This document shows, piece after piece, positions 29,013 to 37,106 of a stretch of DNA of 64,000 nt. Source of the stretch: Acidimangrovimonas pyrenivorans (GTDB lineage: Bacteria; Pseudomonadota; Alphaproteobacteria; Rhodobacterales; Rhodobacteraceae); contig NZ_JBHRSK010000012.1 in the NCBI RefSeq assembly GCF_042643245.1, positions 7,402-71,401 of the forward strand, given 5' to 3'. The notes under the pieces were generated by a model, which worked only from the letters and a program-made list of their open reading frames with translations, was not told where the DNA came from and searched no databases. A program made the translations under genes and the position numbers. Every line of letters begins with the position of its first letter. The stretch's first letter is position 1.

Positions 29013-30128
29013 TCAGTGCGGGCGCTGGTCGCCCATCTCGGCCCGGATCTGCTGGCGCAGCACGTCGATCGGGATGATCTTGCCCTCGCGCTTGAAGTGC
29101 CAATAGGTCCAGCCGTTGCAGCTGGGCGCGCCTTCGAGCTGGGCGCCGACCTGGTGGATCGAGCCCTTGACGTCGTTGCCGATCAGCGTGCCGTCGGCGC
29201 GCACCTTGGCCTTGTGGCGGTTGCCGATGGAGTAGAGCTCCTCGCCCGGGCGCAGCATGCCGCGTTCGACCAGCTGGCCGAAGGGCACCCGCGGCTCGGC
29301 GCGTTTCGAGGTCGAGACGGTCAGCGCCTCGCGGTCGAACTTGCGCACCTTGGCCAGCCGCGCCTCGGCCACCTTGCGGTAGCTTTCCTCGCGCTCGATG
29401 CCGATATAGTCGCGGCCCAGCATCTTGGCGACGGCGCCGGTGGTGCCGGTGCCGAAGAACGGGTCGAGCACGACGTCGCCGGGATTGGTCGTCGCCACCA
29501 GCACCCGGTGCAAGAGCGCCTCGGGCTTCTGGGTCGGGTGGGCCTTGTCGCCCTTGTCGTCCTTGAGCCGCTCGTGCCCGGTGCAGATCGGGATCACCCA
29601 GTCCGAGCGCATCTGCACCCCTTCGTTCAGCGCCTTCAGCGCCTCGTAGTTGAAGGTGTACTTGCTGGCCTCTTCCTTGCTGGCCCAGATCAGCGTCTCA
29701 TGGGCGTTGGTCAGCCGCTTGCCGCGGAAGTTCGGCATCGGGTTCGACTTGCGCCAGACGACGTCGTTGAGCAGCCAGAAGCCCTGGTTCTGCAGTTCGG
29801 CGCCGAGGCGGAAGATGTTGTGGTAGGAGCCGATCACCCAGATCGCGCCATTGGGCTTGAGCAGCCGGCGCGCGGCGGCGAGCCAGTCGCGGGTGAAGCG
29901 GTCGTAGATCTTGAAGCTGTCGAACCGGTCCCAGTCGTCGTCGACCGCATCGACCTTGGAATTGTCCGGCCGGTGCAGGTCGCCCTTGAGCTGCAGGTTG
30001 TAGGGCGGGTCGGCGAAGATCAGGTCTATCGAGCCCGCTGGCAGGCTGTTCATTCTCTCGATGCAGTCACCAGACAATATCTGGTTGAGAGGGAGCGTTT
30101 CCGCCCCCTTGGCCTTGGGTTTCGTCAT
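29013..30128 (-). CDS. ccrM: Adenine-specific DNA methyltransferase CcrM (GANTC)
   Basis: Cell-cycle regulated N6-adenine methyltransferase of alphaproteobacteria, 371 residues. Motif IV is DPPYNLQL at residues 40-47 and the AdoMet motif I is FFGTGTTGAVA in the second half, so it is of beta class. The C-terminal domain (VRADGTLIGNDVKGSIHQVGA, ending WTYWHFKREGKIIPID) is the extra DNA-binding part typical of CcrM and absent from simpler enzymes. No restriction gene is adjacent. The upstream region has DnaA-box-like and GANTC sites. Confidence 0.95.
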   Translation of the reverse strand: MTKPKAKGAETLPLNQILSGDCIERMNSLPAGSIDLIFADPPYNLQLKGDLHRPDNSKVDAVDDDWDRFDSFKIYDRFTRDWLAAARRLLKPNGAIWVIGSYHNIFRLGAELQNQGFWLLNDVVWRKSNPMPNFRGKRLTNAHETLIWASKEEASKYTFNYEALKALNEGVQMRSDWVIPICTGHERLKDDKGDKAHPTQKPEALLHRVLVATTNPGDVVLDPFFGTGTTGAVAKMLGRDYIGIEREESYRKVAEARLAKVRKFDREALTVSTSKRAEPRVPFGQLVERGMLRPGEELYSIGNRHKAKVRADGTLIGNDVKGSIHQVGAQLEGAPSCNGWTYWHFKREGKIIPIDVLRQQIRAEMGDQRPH

Positions 30129-30168
30129 GTCTGCCTCACAGGTCCGCGCGTTTTCGCGCTGTCGTTTC

Positions 30169-30291
30169 TGTGGACAAAAATGAGCTATCGGCGATTCGCC
30201 GTCAATTTGTTTTTTGAATCAAGGGGTTACATTATTGCCTTGATACAAGATATTGTGGATAGGTGCGAAGGAACGTCTATGGTGGGGAGTC
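30169..30291. promoter_or_regulatory. DnaA-box-like and GANTC sites between ccrM and rnhB
   Basis: This is an AT-rich patch in very GC-rich DNA. TTGTCCACA on the minus strand (30169-30177) and CTATCCACA on the minus strand (30254-30262) each match the DnaA box TTATCCACA at 8 of 9. GANTC sites are at 30193 (GATTC), 30216 (GAATC) and 30287 (GAGTC). The first two GANTC sites lie within 92 nt upstream of the ccrM ATG. A role in ccrM control is inferred, not shown. Confidence 0.5.
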
Positions 30292-30854
30292 ACCCCGATA
30301 TCTTGGAGCGCCTGCAGATGGGCCTTGGTCGGGTAGCCGGCATTGCGTTCCCAGCCGTAGCCGGGGTGCTGTTGCGCCAAATCCACCATGATCCGGTCGC
30401 GCACCACCTTGGCGACGATCGAGGCGGCGGAGATCGACAGCGAGCGGGCATCGCCCTTGACCACGGCCTCGGCCGACAGGGCGATCCCGCGCGGGATCAG
30501 GTTGCCGTCGATCAGCAGGTGGTGAGGCGGCGTGGCGAGGCCGGCGACGGCGCGCTCCATCGCCAGGTGGCTGGCGCGCAGGATGTTGATCTCGTCGATC
30601 TCCGCCACCGTGGCATGGGCGACGGAGACTTCGGCCATCTCGAGGATCGCGTCGTAGAGCGCGTCGCGGCGGCGGGCGCTGAGCTTCTTCGAATCGTTCA
30701 GGCCGTCGGGGATGCGGGCCGGGTCGAGGATCACGGCGGCGGCCGTCACCGGGCCGGCGAGCGGGCCGCGGCCGACCTCGTCGACGCCGGCGATACGGGC
30801 GAAGCCGCGGGCGCGGGCGGCGGTTTCGAAGCTGAAATCGGGGGCATTGCTCAT
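30219..30854 (-). CDS. rnhB: Ribonuclease HII
   Basis: Type 2 RNase H that removes single ribonucleotides and RNA primers, 211 residues. The acidic start IAGVDEVGRGPLAGPV carries the first catalytic Asp-Glu pair, and further conserved stretches are LNDSKKLSARRR, LLIDGN and SISAASIVAKVVRDR. I start at the ATG at 30854; the longer reading to 30962 is not family-like. It lies 90 nt upstream of ccrM on the same strand. The last 40 codons overlap the AT-rich regulatory patch. Confidence 0.95.
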   Translation of the reverse strand: MSNAPDFSFETAARARGFARIAGVDEVGRGPLAGPVTAAAVILDPARIPDGLNDSKKLSARRRDALYDAILEMAEVSVAHATVAEIDEINILRASHLAMERAVAGLATPPHHLLIDGNLIPRGIALSAEAVVKGDARSLSISAASIVAKVVRDRIMVDLAQQHPGYGWERNAGYPTKAHLQALQDIGVTPHHRRSFAPIHNILYQGNNVTP

Positions 30855-30954
30855 GACGGACTGAAAGCCGATTTCGCCGCGCCGGGCAATGGCAAAGCGG
30901 TCAGCGGGCGATCCGCCCTTGCGCAGCCCCCGGCCCGGCCCAGATAGTCGGGCC

Positions 30955-31818
30955 ATGGACAAGGTTCTGCTTTCCCTCGGCCACGGCTATTCCGCCCGCG
31001 CCCTCGCCCGGCGGCTGATGCCGCAGGGCTGGCACGTGATCGGCACCACGCGTTCGGCCGAGAAGGCCGCTGAATTGACAGCGGAGGGCGTCGAGGCGCT
31101 GGTCTGGCCGGGCAATGCGCTCGCCCCGGTCCTAGCGCGGGCGACGCATCTGCTCAGCTCCATCGCGCCCGATGAACAGGGCGACCCGGTGCTGCGGCTG
31201 GCGCGCGATCAGATCGCCGCGGCCGGGCATCTGCGTTGGGTCGGTTACCTGTCGACCACCGGGGTTTACGGCGATCATCACGGCGGCTGGGTCGACGAGG
31301 CGACGCCACTGACCCCGGCGACGGCGCGCGGCAAGGCCCGGGGGACGGCCGAGGCGGAATGGCAGGCGCTGGCGCAGGAGGCCGGGCTGCCGCTGCACAT
31401 CTTCCGGCTGGCCGGCATCTACGGCCCCGGGCGCGGGCCCTTCGCCAAGGTTCGGGCCGGCACCGCGCGGCGGATCGTCAAGCCCGGCCAGGTGTTCAGC
31501 CGCATCCATGTCGCGGATATCGCGCAGGTGCTGGAAGCCTCGATGGCGCATCTGAATCCCGGCGCGATCTACAACCTGTGCGACGACGACCCGGCGCCGC
31601 CGGAAGAGATCATCGCCCACGCCGCCGAGCTGCTCGGCCTGCCGCTGCCGCCCGAGGAGGATTTCGCAACCGCCGAGATGTCCCCGATGGCGCGCAGCTT
31701 CTATGCCGAGTCGAAGCGGGTGCGGAACGACCGGATCAAGGATGAGCTCGGCATCCGGCTGCTCTACCCGAGCTATCGCGAGGGGCTGGCGGCGCTGCTG
31801 GCCGAGGAGACGGCCTGA
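30955..31818 (+). CDS. NAD(P)-binding SDR-family protein, YeeZ-like
   Basis: A 287-residue Rossmann protein of the atypical SDR group resembling E. coli YeeZ. The nucleotide-binding loop is LGHGYSARALARRL; later marks are WVGYLSTTGVYGD, RLAGIYGPGRGPF and RIHVADIAQVLEAS. Its function is unknown in this family. It is divergent from rnhB (about 100 nt) and convergent with the ion channel gene (9 nt between stops). Confidence 0.82.
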   Translation: MDKVLLSLGHGYSARALARRLMPQGWHVIGTTRSAEKAAELTAEGVEALVWPGNALAPVLARATHLLSSIAPDEQGDPVLRLARDQIAAAGHLRWVGYLSTTGVYGDHHGGWVDEATPLTPATARGKARGTAEAEWQALAQEAGLPLHIFRLAGIYGPGRGPFAKVRAGTARRIVKPGQVFSRIHVADIAQVLEASMAHLNPGAIYNLCDDDPAPPEEIIAHAAELLGLPLPPEEDFATAEMSPMARSFYAESKRVRNDRIKDELGIRLLYPSYREGLAALLAEETA

Positions 31819-31827
31819 TCCGGGGCC

Positions 31828-32601
31828 TCAGTAATAGCCCTCGGTCTCGATATTCAGCGTCGCGCCGCAATGCTTGCAATGGACCGCGTCCGGGTCATGC
31901 AGCTTGAGGCCGCAATCGGGGCAGGGGTAGCGCACCTTGGCCGGGCGGAACAGCACCTGGGCGAGGCGCAGGAACAGGGTGACGCCGAAGATCATCACCG
32001 CGACCGAGATCATCCGGCCGCTGGTTCCGGTCAGGGTGATGTCGCCAAAGCCGGTCGTCGTCAGCGCGGTGACGGTGAAGTAGAGCGCGTCGGCGTAGTT
32101 GTCGATCTGCGGGTTGGTGCTGTACTGGCTGGCATAGACCAGCCCGGTCATGACGAACATGAAGACCAGCAGGTTGATCGCGGCGACGAGGATATCCTCG
32201 TGCATCCGGAAGAAGCGGAAATCGGCGCGCAGCCGGGCCAGCATCTGGTAGGTGTGCAGCAGCCGCAGCGTCCGGACGATGCGCAGGAAGCCCAGCCCCT
32301 CGCCTGCCAAGAGTGCGAGGAACGAGACGATCGAGGCGAGGTCGGCCAGAGTCACCGGGTGGATCAGGAAGCGCAGCCGCTGGGTCGAGATCGCGACGCG
32401 GGCGATGAAGTCGATCAGGATGGCGACACCGAAAACCGCGTCGATGGTCTCGACCACCACGCCGTGCTGGCTGAACGAGGTGGCGATGACGAACAGGATC
32501 GTGCCCAGATCGAAGATCAACAGCCCGTAGCGGAACCGCTGCGCGCGCCGGCTGTTGCCTTCGTAAAGCAGGCGCAGCCTGTCCAGCCTTGTCTTCGCCA
32601 T
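31828..32601 (-). CDS. Voltage-gated-like potassium channel with C-terminal zinc ribbon
   Basis: A 257-residue ion-transporter family protein. It has an S1-S4-like region with an Arg-rich S4 (LRIVRTLRLLHTY, about 106-118), a pore helix and selectivity filter TTTGFGD at 181-187, and a final helix. The last 35 residues form a zinc ribbon with Cys227, Cys230, Cys242 and Cys245. The start at 32601 is preceded by AAAGGAAC; the longer reading to 32994 is not supported. The filter has Phe where most K channels have Tyr, a known variant. Confidence 0.85.
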   Translation of the reverse strand: MAKTRLDRLRLLYEGNSRRAQRFRYGLLIFDLGTILFVIATSFSQHGVVVETIDAVFGVAILIDFIARVAISTQRLRFLIHPVTLADLASIVSFLALLAGEGLGFLRIVRTLRLLHTYQMLARLRADFRFFRMHEDILVAAINLLVFMFVMTGLVYASQYSTNPQIDNYADALYFTVTALTTTGFGDITLTGTSGRMISVAVMIFGVTLFLRLAQVLFRPAKVRYPCPDCGLKLHDPDAVHCKHCGATLNIETEGYY

Positions 32602-32728
32602 GTCCGTTCCTTTCTGCCCGCCCCACTCTGCCGCTGGCCGGGACCGGCTGGCAAGACGGCAATGTCGCGCGCTTGCCCCCGCCGGCGCCGCGGCGTATCC
32701 CGAAAGTGGGCAGCGCGAGGGAACGGGA

Positions 32729-34366
32729 GTGGCAGAGCGGACATCACCTTTGGGCGTGTTTCGCAACCCGACCTTCCGGGCGCTGTGGTCGGCCGCGCTG
32801 GTCTCGAACCTGGGCACGCTGATCCAGGCGGTGGGCGCGAGCTGGACGATGACCTCGCTGACCACCTCGCACGCGCTGGTGGCCTTGGTGCAGGCCTCAA
32901 CCACCCTGCCGATCACCCTGTTCGCGATCGTGTCGGGGGCGCTGGCCGACAGTTTCGACCGCCGCCGGATCATGCTGATCGCGCAGAGCTTCATGCTGGT
33001 CGTCTCGGTCGGGCTGGCGGTGACGGCCTATCTGGGGCTGCTGACGCCCTGGCTGCTCTTGTCCTTCACCTTCCTGATCGGCTGCGGCACGGCATTGCAC
33101 AACCCGTCCTGGCAGGCCTCGATGGGCGACATCATCGGCAAGGAGGACCTGCCCTCGGCCGTCGTCGTCAACTCGATGGGGTTCAACCTGATGCGCAGCG
33201 TCGGGCCGGCGATCGGCGGTGCCATCGTCGCGGCGGCCGGGGCGGCGGCGGCCTTCGCGGCCAATGCGGCCTCCTATTTCCTGCTGATCGCGACGCTGAG
33301 CCGCTGGCACCCCGAACGGGCGCGCAGCACCCTGCCGCGCGAGGATTTCACCCGGGCGATGCGGGCCGGGCTGCGCTATGTCTCGATGTCGCCGCACCTG
33401 GTCCGGATCATGGGCCGCGGCTTCCTGTTCGGCATCGCCGCAGTGGCGGTGCTGGCGCTGCTGCCGCTGGTGGCGCGCGGCCAGCTGGGCAGCGGTGCGC
33501 TGGGCTACGGCGTGATGCTGGGCTTCTTCGGCGTCGGCGCCATCGGCGGGGCGCTGTCGAACAGCCGGTTGCGGGCGCGGTTCTCCAACGAGGTCGTGGT
33601 GCGCGGCGCCTTCGCCGGTTTCGCCGTGGCCGCCTTCGTCCTCGGCATCAGCCCGATCTACGCGCTCAGCTGCGCCATCCTGCTGGTCGCCGGCGCTTCC
33701 TGGGTCCTCGCCCTGTCGCTGTTCAACGTCTCGGTCCAGCTGACCACCCCGCGCTGGGTCGTCGGCCGGGCGCTGTCGGTCTACCAGGTGGCGACCTTCG
33801 GCGGCATGGCTTCGGGCAGCTGGCTCTGGGGCTCGGTGGCGCAGGTCCACGGCTCGGGCACGGCGCTGATGATCGCGTCGGGAGTGCTGGTGCTGGGCGG
33901 GCTGGTCGGGCTGCGCTACCGGCTGCCGCAGCTGGGCGAGCTCAACCTCGATCCGCTCGACAGGTTCCGCGAGCCGCCCTTGCGGCTGGACATCCAGCCG
34001 CGCTCGGGCCCGATCATGGTGATGGTGGATTACGAGATCGCGCAGCAGGACCTGCCGGCCTTCCTGGCGGCGATGAGCGACCGGCGCCGGATCCGCAAGC
34101 GCGACGGCGCCCAGCAATGGGCGCTGCTGCGCGACCTGGAAAATCCGGACCTGTGGACCGAGAGCTACCACGTCCCGACCTGGACCGATTACGTCCGCCA
34201 CAACCAGCGCCGGACCCAGGCCGATGCCGAGGTCTACGAGCGGTTGCTGGCGCTGCACAAGGGCCCGGGCAAGCCGCGCGTCCACCGGATGATCGAACGC
34301 CAGACCGTGCCGGCGGAGGAACGGCTGCGGCTGAAGGATCCGACCGGGGCGGTGCTGGGGCCGTAG
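32729..34366 (+). CDS. MFS exporter (EntS-like) with C-terminal soluble domain
   Basis: A 545-residue protein. Residues 1-410 are an MFS transporter of the transmembrane secretion effector type, with about twelve helices and the loop ALADSFDRRRIMLIAQ between helices 2 and 3. The last 130 residues form a soluble ferredoxin-like domain (MVDYEIAQQDLPAFLAAM, RRIRKRDGAQQWALLRDL) like that of other proteins in this subgroup. The start is GTG at 32729 with GAGGGAA upstream. The substrate is unknown. It is divergent from the channel gene. Confidence 0.85.
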   Translation: MAERTSPLGVFRNPTFRALWSAALVSNLGTLIQAVGASWTMTSLTTSHALVALVQASTTLPITLFAIVSGALADSFDRRRIMLIAQSFMLVVSVGLAVTAYLGLLTPWLLLSFTFLIGCGTALHNPSWQASMGDIIGKEDLPSAVVVNSMGFNLMRSVGPAIGGAIVAAAGAAAAFAANAASYFLLIATLSRWHPERARSTLPREDFTRAMRAGLRYVSMSPHLVRIMGRGFLFGIAAVAVLALLPLVARGQLGSGALGYGVMLGFFGVGAIGGALSNSRLRARFSNEVVVRGAFAGFAVAAFVLGISPIYALSCAILLVAGASWVLALSLFNVSVQLTTPRWVVGRALSVYQVATFGGMASGSWLWGSVAQVHGSGTALMIASGVLVLGGLVGLRYRLPQLGELNLDPLDRFREPPLRLDIQPRSGPIMVMVDYEIAQQDLPAFLAAMSDRRRIRKRDGAQQWALLRDLENPDLWTESYHVPTWTDYVRHNQRRTQADAEVYERLLALHKGPGKPRVHRMIERQTVPAEERLRLKDPTGAVLGP

Positions 34367-34487
34367 CGGCGCCGGCGCGTCTGCTCCTAAGGTCGATCCC
34401 ATTCGCGCGCGCCGGCACCGATGGCGGCGCGTCGCATGGGCGAGGTATCCTTGTCCGTGCAGGAAGCCGGGCACATGGAGGATCGTC

Positions 34488-34787
34488 TTGCCGGGAATTC
34501 ACTTCCAAAACGAAACCGCGCGTTTTCTGACCCTCGCGGCATTGGCGATCCTGGGGTTCCCGTTGCTTCTTTGGCTGATCGGGCACTTCGGGGGCTGCGT
34601 CGCCAGTTCGACGGCCTCCTATTGTGAGCGCATACCGGATTTCTTCGGCAGCCTGATCTTCGCGTTCTATGTCTTCCTCGCATTCGGCGGATGGGCGATC
34701 TCGGTCCTGCTTCTCGTCGCTGCCGTCGCGATGCTGATCCTGGCGGTCCGGCTGGAGGTCTCCGCGCGCCGGGACAGGCGGCGTTAG
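34488..34787 (+). CDS. Small two- to three-helix membrane protein
   Basis: A 99-residue hypothetical protein with a TTG start (34488); GGAGG lies 6 nt upstream, which decides the start. Hydrophobic stretches are at about residues 13-33 (FLTLAALAILGFPLLLWLIG), 51-66 and 67-87. An Arg-rich tail (SARRDRRR) probably faces the cytoplasm. Two Cys near 37 and 46 lie in the loop between helices. I do not recognise the family. Codon use is slightly less GC-rich than the neighbours. Confidence 0.55.
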   Translation: MPGIHFQNETARFLTLAALAILGFPLLLWLIGHFGGCVASSTASYCERIPDFFGSLIFAFYVFLAFGGWAISVLLLVAAVAMLILAVRLEVSARRDRRR

Positions 34788-34857
34788 CCGGCCGCGCGGC
34801 GCGACCGGCGCCCGCCGCGGCTCCGGGCGCGTTGCGGAGTGACGCAACTGCGCCGGC

Positions 34858-34898
34858 AAAGAAGAAGGGCCGCCGCCCGCCGAGGACGCCGGCCCTTC
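34858..34898 (-). terminator. Intrinsic terminator of leuB
   Basis: GAAGGGCCG (34864-34872) pairs with CGGCCCTTC (34890-34898), with a GC-rich inner loop. On the minus strand the stem is followed by TTCTTT. It lies about 20 nt beyond the leuB stop. Confidence 0.65.
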
Positions 34899-34919
34899 AT
34901 CTGCCTGCCGGCTGTCGCC

Positions 34920-36029
34920 TTACAGGCTGGCGTCCAGCGCGGCGAGGATGGCGTCGCCCATGCCCGAGGTGCTGACCGGCACGCCGCCTTCCGGGCCCAT
35001 CAGGTCGGCGGTGCGGACGCCGTCGGCCAGCACCTTCTCGACCGTGGCTTCTAGCCGGGCGGCCTCGTCGCCGCGGTCGAAGCTGTAGCGCAGCGCCATG
35101 GCGAAGCTCAGGATGCAGGCGATCGGGTTGGCCTTGCCCTGGCCGGCGATGTCGGGGGCCGAGCCGTGGACGGGCTCGTAGAGCGCCTTCGGCCGGCCGT
35201 TGGCCATCGGCGCCCCGAGCGAGGCCGAGGGCAGCATGCCGAGCGAGCCGGTCAGCATCGCCGCGCAATCCGACAGGATGTCGCCGAACAGGTTGTCGGT
35301 GACGATGACGTCGAACTGCTTGGGATTGCGGACCAGCTGCATGGCGCCGTTGTCGGCATACATGTGGCTCAGTTCGACCTCCGGGTACTCGTTGTCGTGC
35401 ACCCATTGGACTTCCTCGCGCCACAGCACGCCGGATTCCATCACGTTGGCCTTCTCCATCGAGCAGACCTTGTTGTTGCGACGCTTGGCCAGTTCGAAGG
35501 CCGAGCGGGCGACGCGGCGGATCTCGTCGGTGGTGTAGCGCTGGGTGTTGACGCCGACGCGGCCGCCCTCGTTATCCGGGTAGATGCCGCGCGGCTCGCC
35601 GAAATAGATGCCCGAGGTCAGCTCGCGCACGATCATGATGTCGAGCCCGGCGACGACGTCCTTCTTCAGCGACGAGAAATCCGCCAGCGCGTCGAAGCAT
35701 TGCGCCGGGCGCAGGTTGGCGTAGAGGTCCATCTCCTTGCGCAGGCGCAAGAGGCCGCGCTCGGGCTTCACGCTGAAATCCAGCACGTCGTATTTCGGCC
35801 CGCCGACGGCGCCCAGCAGCACCGCGTCGACTTCCTGCGCCTTGGCCATCGTGTCGTCGTGCAGCGGGGTGCCGTATTTGTCATAGGCCGCGCCGCCCAC
35901 CAGATCCTCGCTGACGTCGAAATTCAGGCCGCGCTTGGCGCCGAACCAGTCGATGACGCGGCGCACCTCGGTCATGACCTCGGGGCCGATGCCGTCGCCG
36001 GGAAGGATGAGAAGGGAAGGATTGGCCAT
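34920..36029 (-). CDS. leuB: 3-isopropylmalate dehydrogenase LeuB
   Basis: NAD-dependent enzyme of leucine biosynthesis that oxidatively decarboxylates 3-isopropylmalate, 369 residues. It begins MANPSLLILPGDGIGPEV and has the substrate-site arginines in LDLYANLRPAQ-like form (MDLYANLRPAQ), the metal-site aspartates in VTDNLFGDILSD, and the NAD loop EPVHGSAPDIAGQGKANP. The start at 36029 is preceded by CGGAG. It is separated from leuCD by about 4 kb containing five unrelated genes. Confidence 0.97.
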   Translation of the reverse strand: MANPSLLILPGDGIGPEVMTEVRRVIDWFGAKRGLNFDVSEDLVGGAAYDKYGTPLHDDTMAKAQEVDAVLLGAVGGPKYDVLDFSVKPERGLLRLRKEMDLYANLRPAQCFDALADFSSLKKDVVAGLDIMIVRELTSGIYFGEPRGIYPDNEGGRVGVNTQRYTTDEIRRVARSAFELAKRRNNKVCSMEKANVMESGVLWREEVQWVHDNEYPEVELSHMYADNGAMQLVRNPKQFDVIVTDNLFGDILSDCAAMLTGSLGMLPSASLGAPMANGRPKALYEPVHGSAPDIAGQGKANPIACILSFAMALRYSFDRGDEAARLEATVEKVLADGVRTADLMGPEGGVPVSTSGMGDAILAALDASL

Positions 36030-36082
36030 GGGATACGCTCCGTGAAATGTCCCGTCTCGCCTAGCCTTTTGCCCCTTGGCGG

Positions 36083-37003
36083 TCAAGCTTTCGCCCCTGT
36101 TTCGGAAGGCTCCGAGACCGCGGCACGCAGCCCCTCGGCCAGCAGGTCCCAGACCCGGCGCAGCCGCGGCGTCTGGCGCAGCGCCTCGGCCGCCGTCAGC
36201 CACATCGGCAGCGACGGGATCGGCAGCTCGGGCATCAGCCGGACGACGCCGGGGGTGCTGCGGCCGATATGGTGCTGGCCGCCGCCGATGCCGCAGCCCG
36301 CCGCCACCAGCTGCCAATAGGTCGCCTGATCGTCGCAACGGGTGCGGAAGAAGCCGCGATCGACCTGCCAGCCCATCCGCCGCAGCGCCCGCAGCATCAG
36401 CTCCGAGCGGTCGAAGCCGACCCAGTCATGCTGTTGCAGTTCTTCCACGGTGGTCGGCGTGCCGCGCCGGTCGAGGTAGCTTTGCGCCGCGTAGAGGCCG
36501 ATGCCGATCTCGCCGACATGGCGGGTGATGACGTCGAGCTGTTCCGGCCGGTACATCCGCACCGCGATATCGGCCTCGCGGAACAGCAGGTTCTCGGTCG
36601 TGTCCGAAGGGTGGAGTTCGAGCTCGATCTCGGGCTCGGCGGCGCGGATCCGGGCCAGGATCGGCGGCAGCAGGTAATGGGCGACGACGGTGCTGGCGGT
36701 GATCCGCACGGTGCCGCGCAGCCCGGTCTCCTGCCCCGCCGCCGCCAGCTGCAGCCGCGCCGCCGCCTCGCGCATCGCCCGCGCCGGCGCGATCAGCGCC
36801 GCGCCGGCCTCGGTCAGTTCCAGTCCGCGGGCGTGGCGGCGGAAGATGCTCAGCCCCAGCGCCTGCTCCGCCGCCTGCACCTGGCGGCCCAGCGTTGGCT
36901 GGCTCAGCCCCAGAACGCGGGCCGCGCCCGAGAGCGAACCCGCCTCGGCTACCGCCAGAAGCACCTGCACCAGGGACCAGTCGAGCCTGTCAGAGATATT
37001 CAT
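36083..37003 (-). CDS. LysR-family transcriptional regulator
   Basis: A 306-residue LysR-type regulator. The N-terminal helix-turn-helix is GSLSGAARVLGLSQPTLGRQV; the effector domain follows. I take the ATG at 37003 (MNISDRLDWSLVQVLL); a TTG at 37024 with GAGAG upstream would add seven residues and is possible. It is divergent from an epimerase-like gene starting 104 nt away. Control of that gene is inferred from the layout. Confidence 0.88.
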   Translation of the reverse strand: MNISDRLDWSLVQVLLAVAEAGSLSGAARVLGLSQPTLGRQVQAAEQALGLSIFRRHARGLELTEAGAALIAPARAMREAAARLQLAAAGQETGLRGTVRITASTVVAHYLLPPILARIRAAEPEIELELHPSDTTENLLFREADIAVRMYRPEQLDVITRHVGEIGIGLYAAQSYLDRRGTPTTVEELQQHDWVGFDRSELMLRALRRMGWQVDRGFFRTRCDDQATYWQLVAAGCGIGGGQHHIGRSTPGVVRLMPELPIPSLPMWLTAAEALRQTPRLRRVWDLLAEGLRAAVSEPSETGAKA

Positions 37004-37106
37004 ACCTGAATGAGTAACATGCAATTTCTCTCAATTTCAATTCCATTCAGAATGGCTACCTTCACGTCATCGGCAAACGACACCGCCCAAGCGAAAGGGA
37101 CACGCC

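Noticed and set aside
29013..30128. Restriction-modification system
   Set aside because: The methyltransferase has the CcrM C-terminal domain and no restriction endonuclease gene is beside it; its neighbours are rnhA and rnhB.
31870..34530. Plus-strand open frame of 886 codons across the channel and MFS genes
   Set aside because: It overlaps both well-supported genes in another frame, and its composition is typical of a shadow frame.
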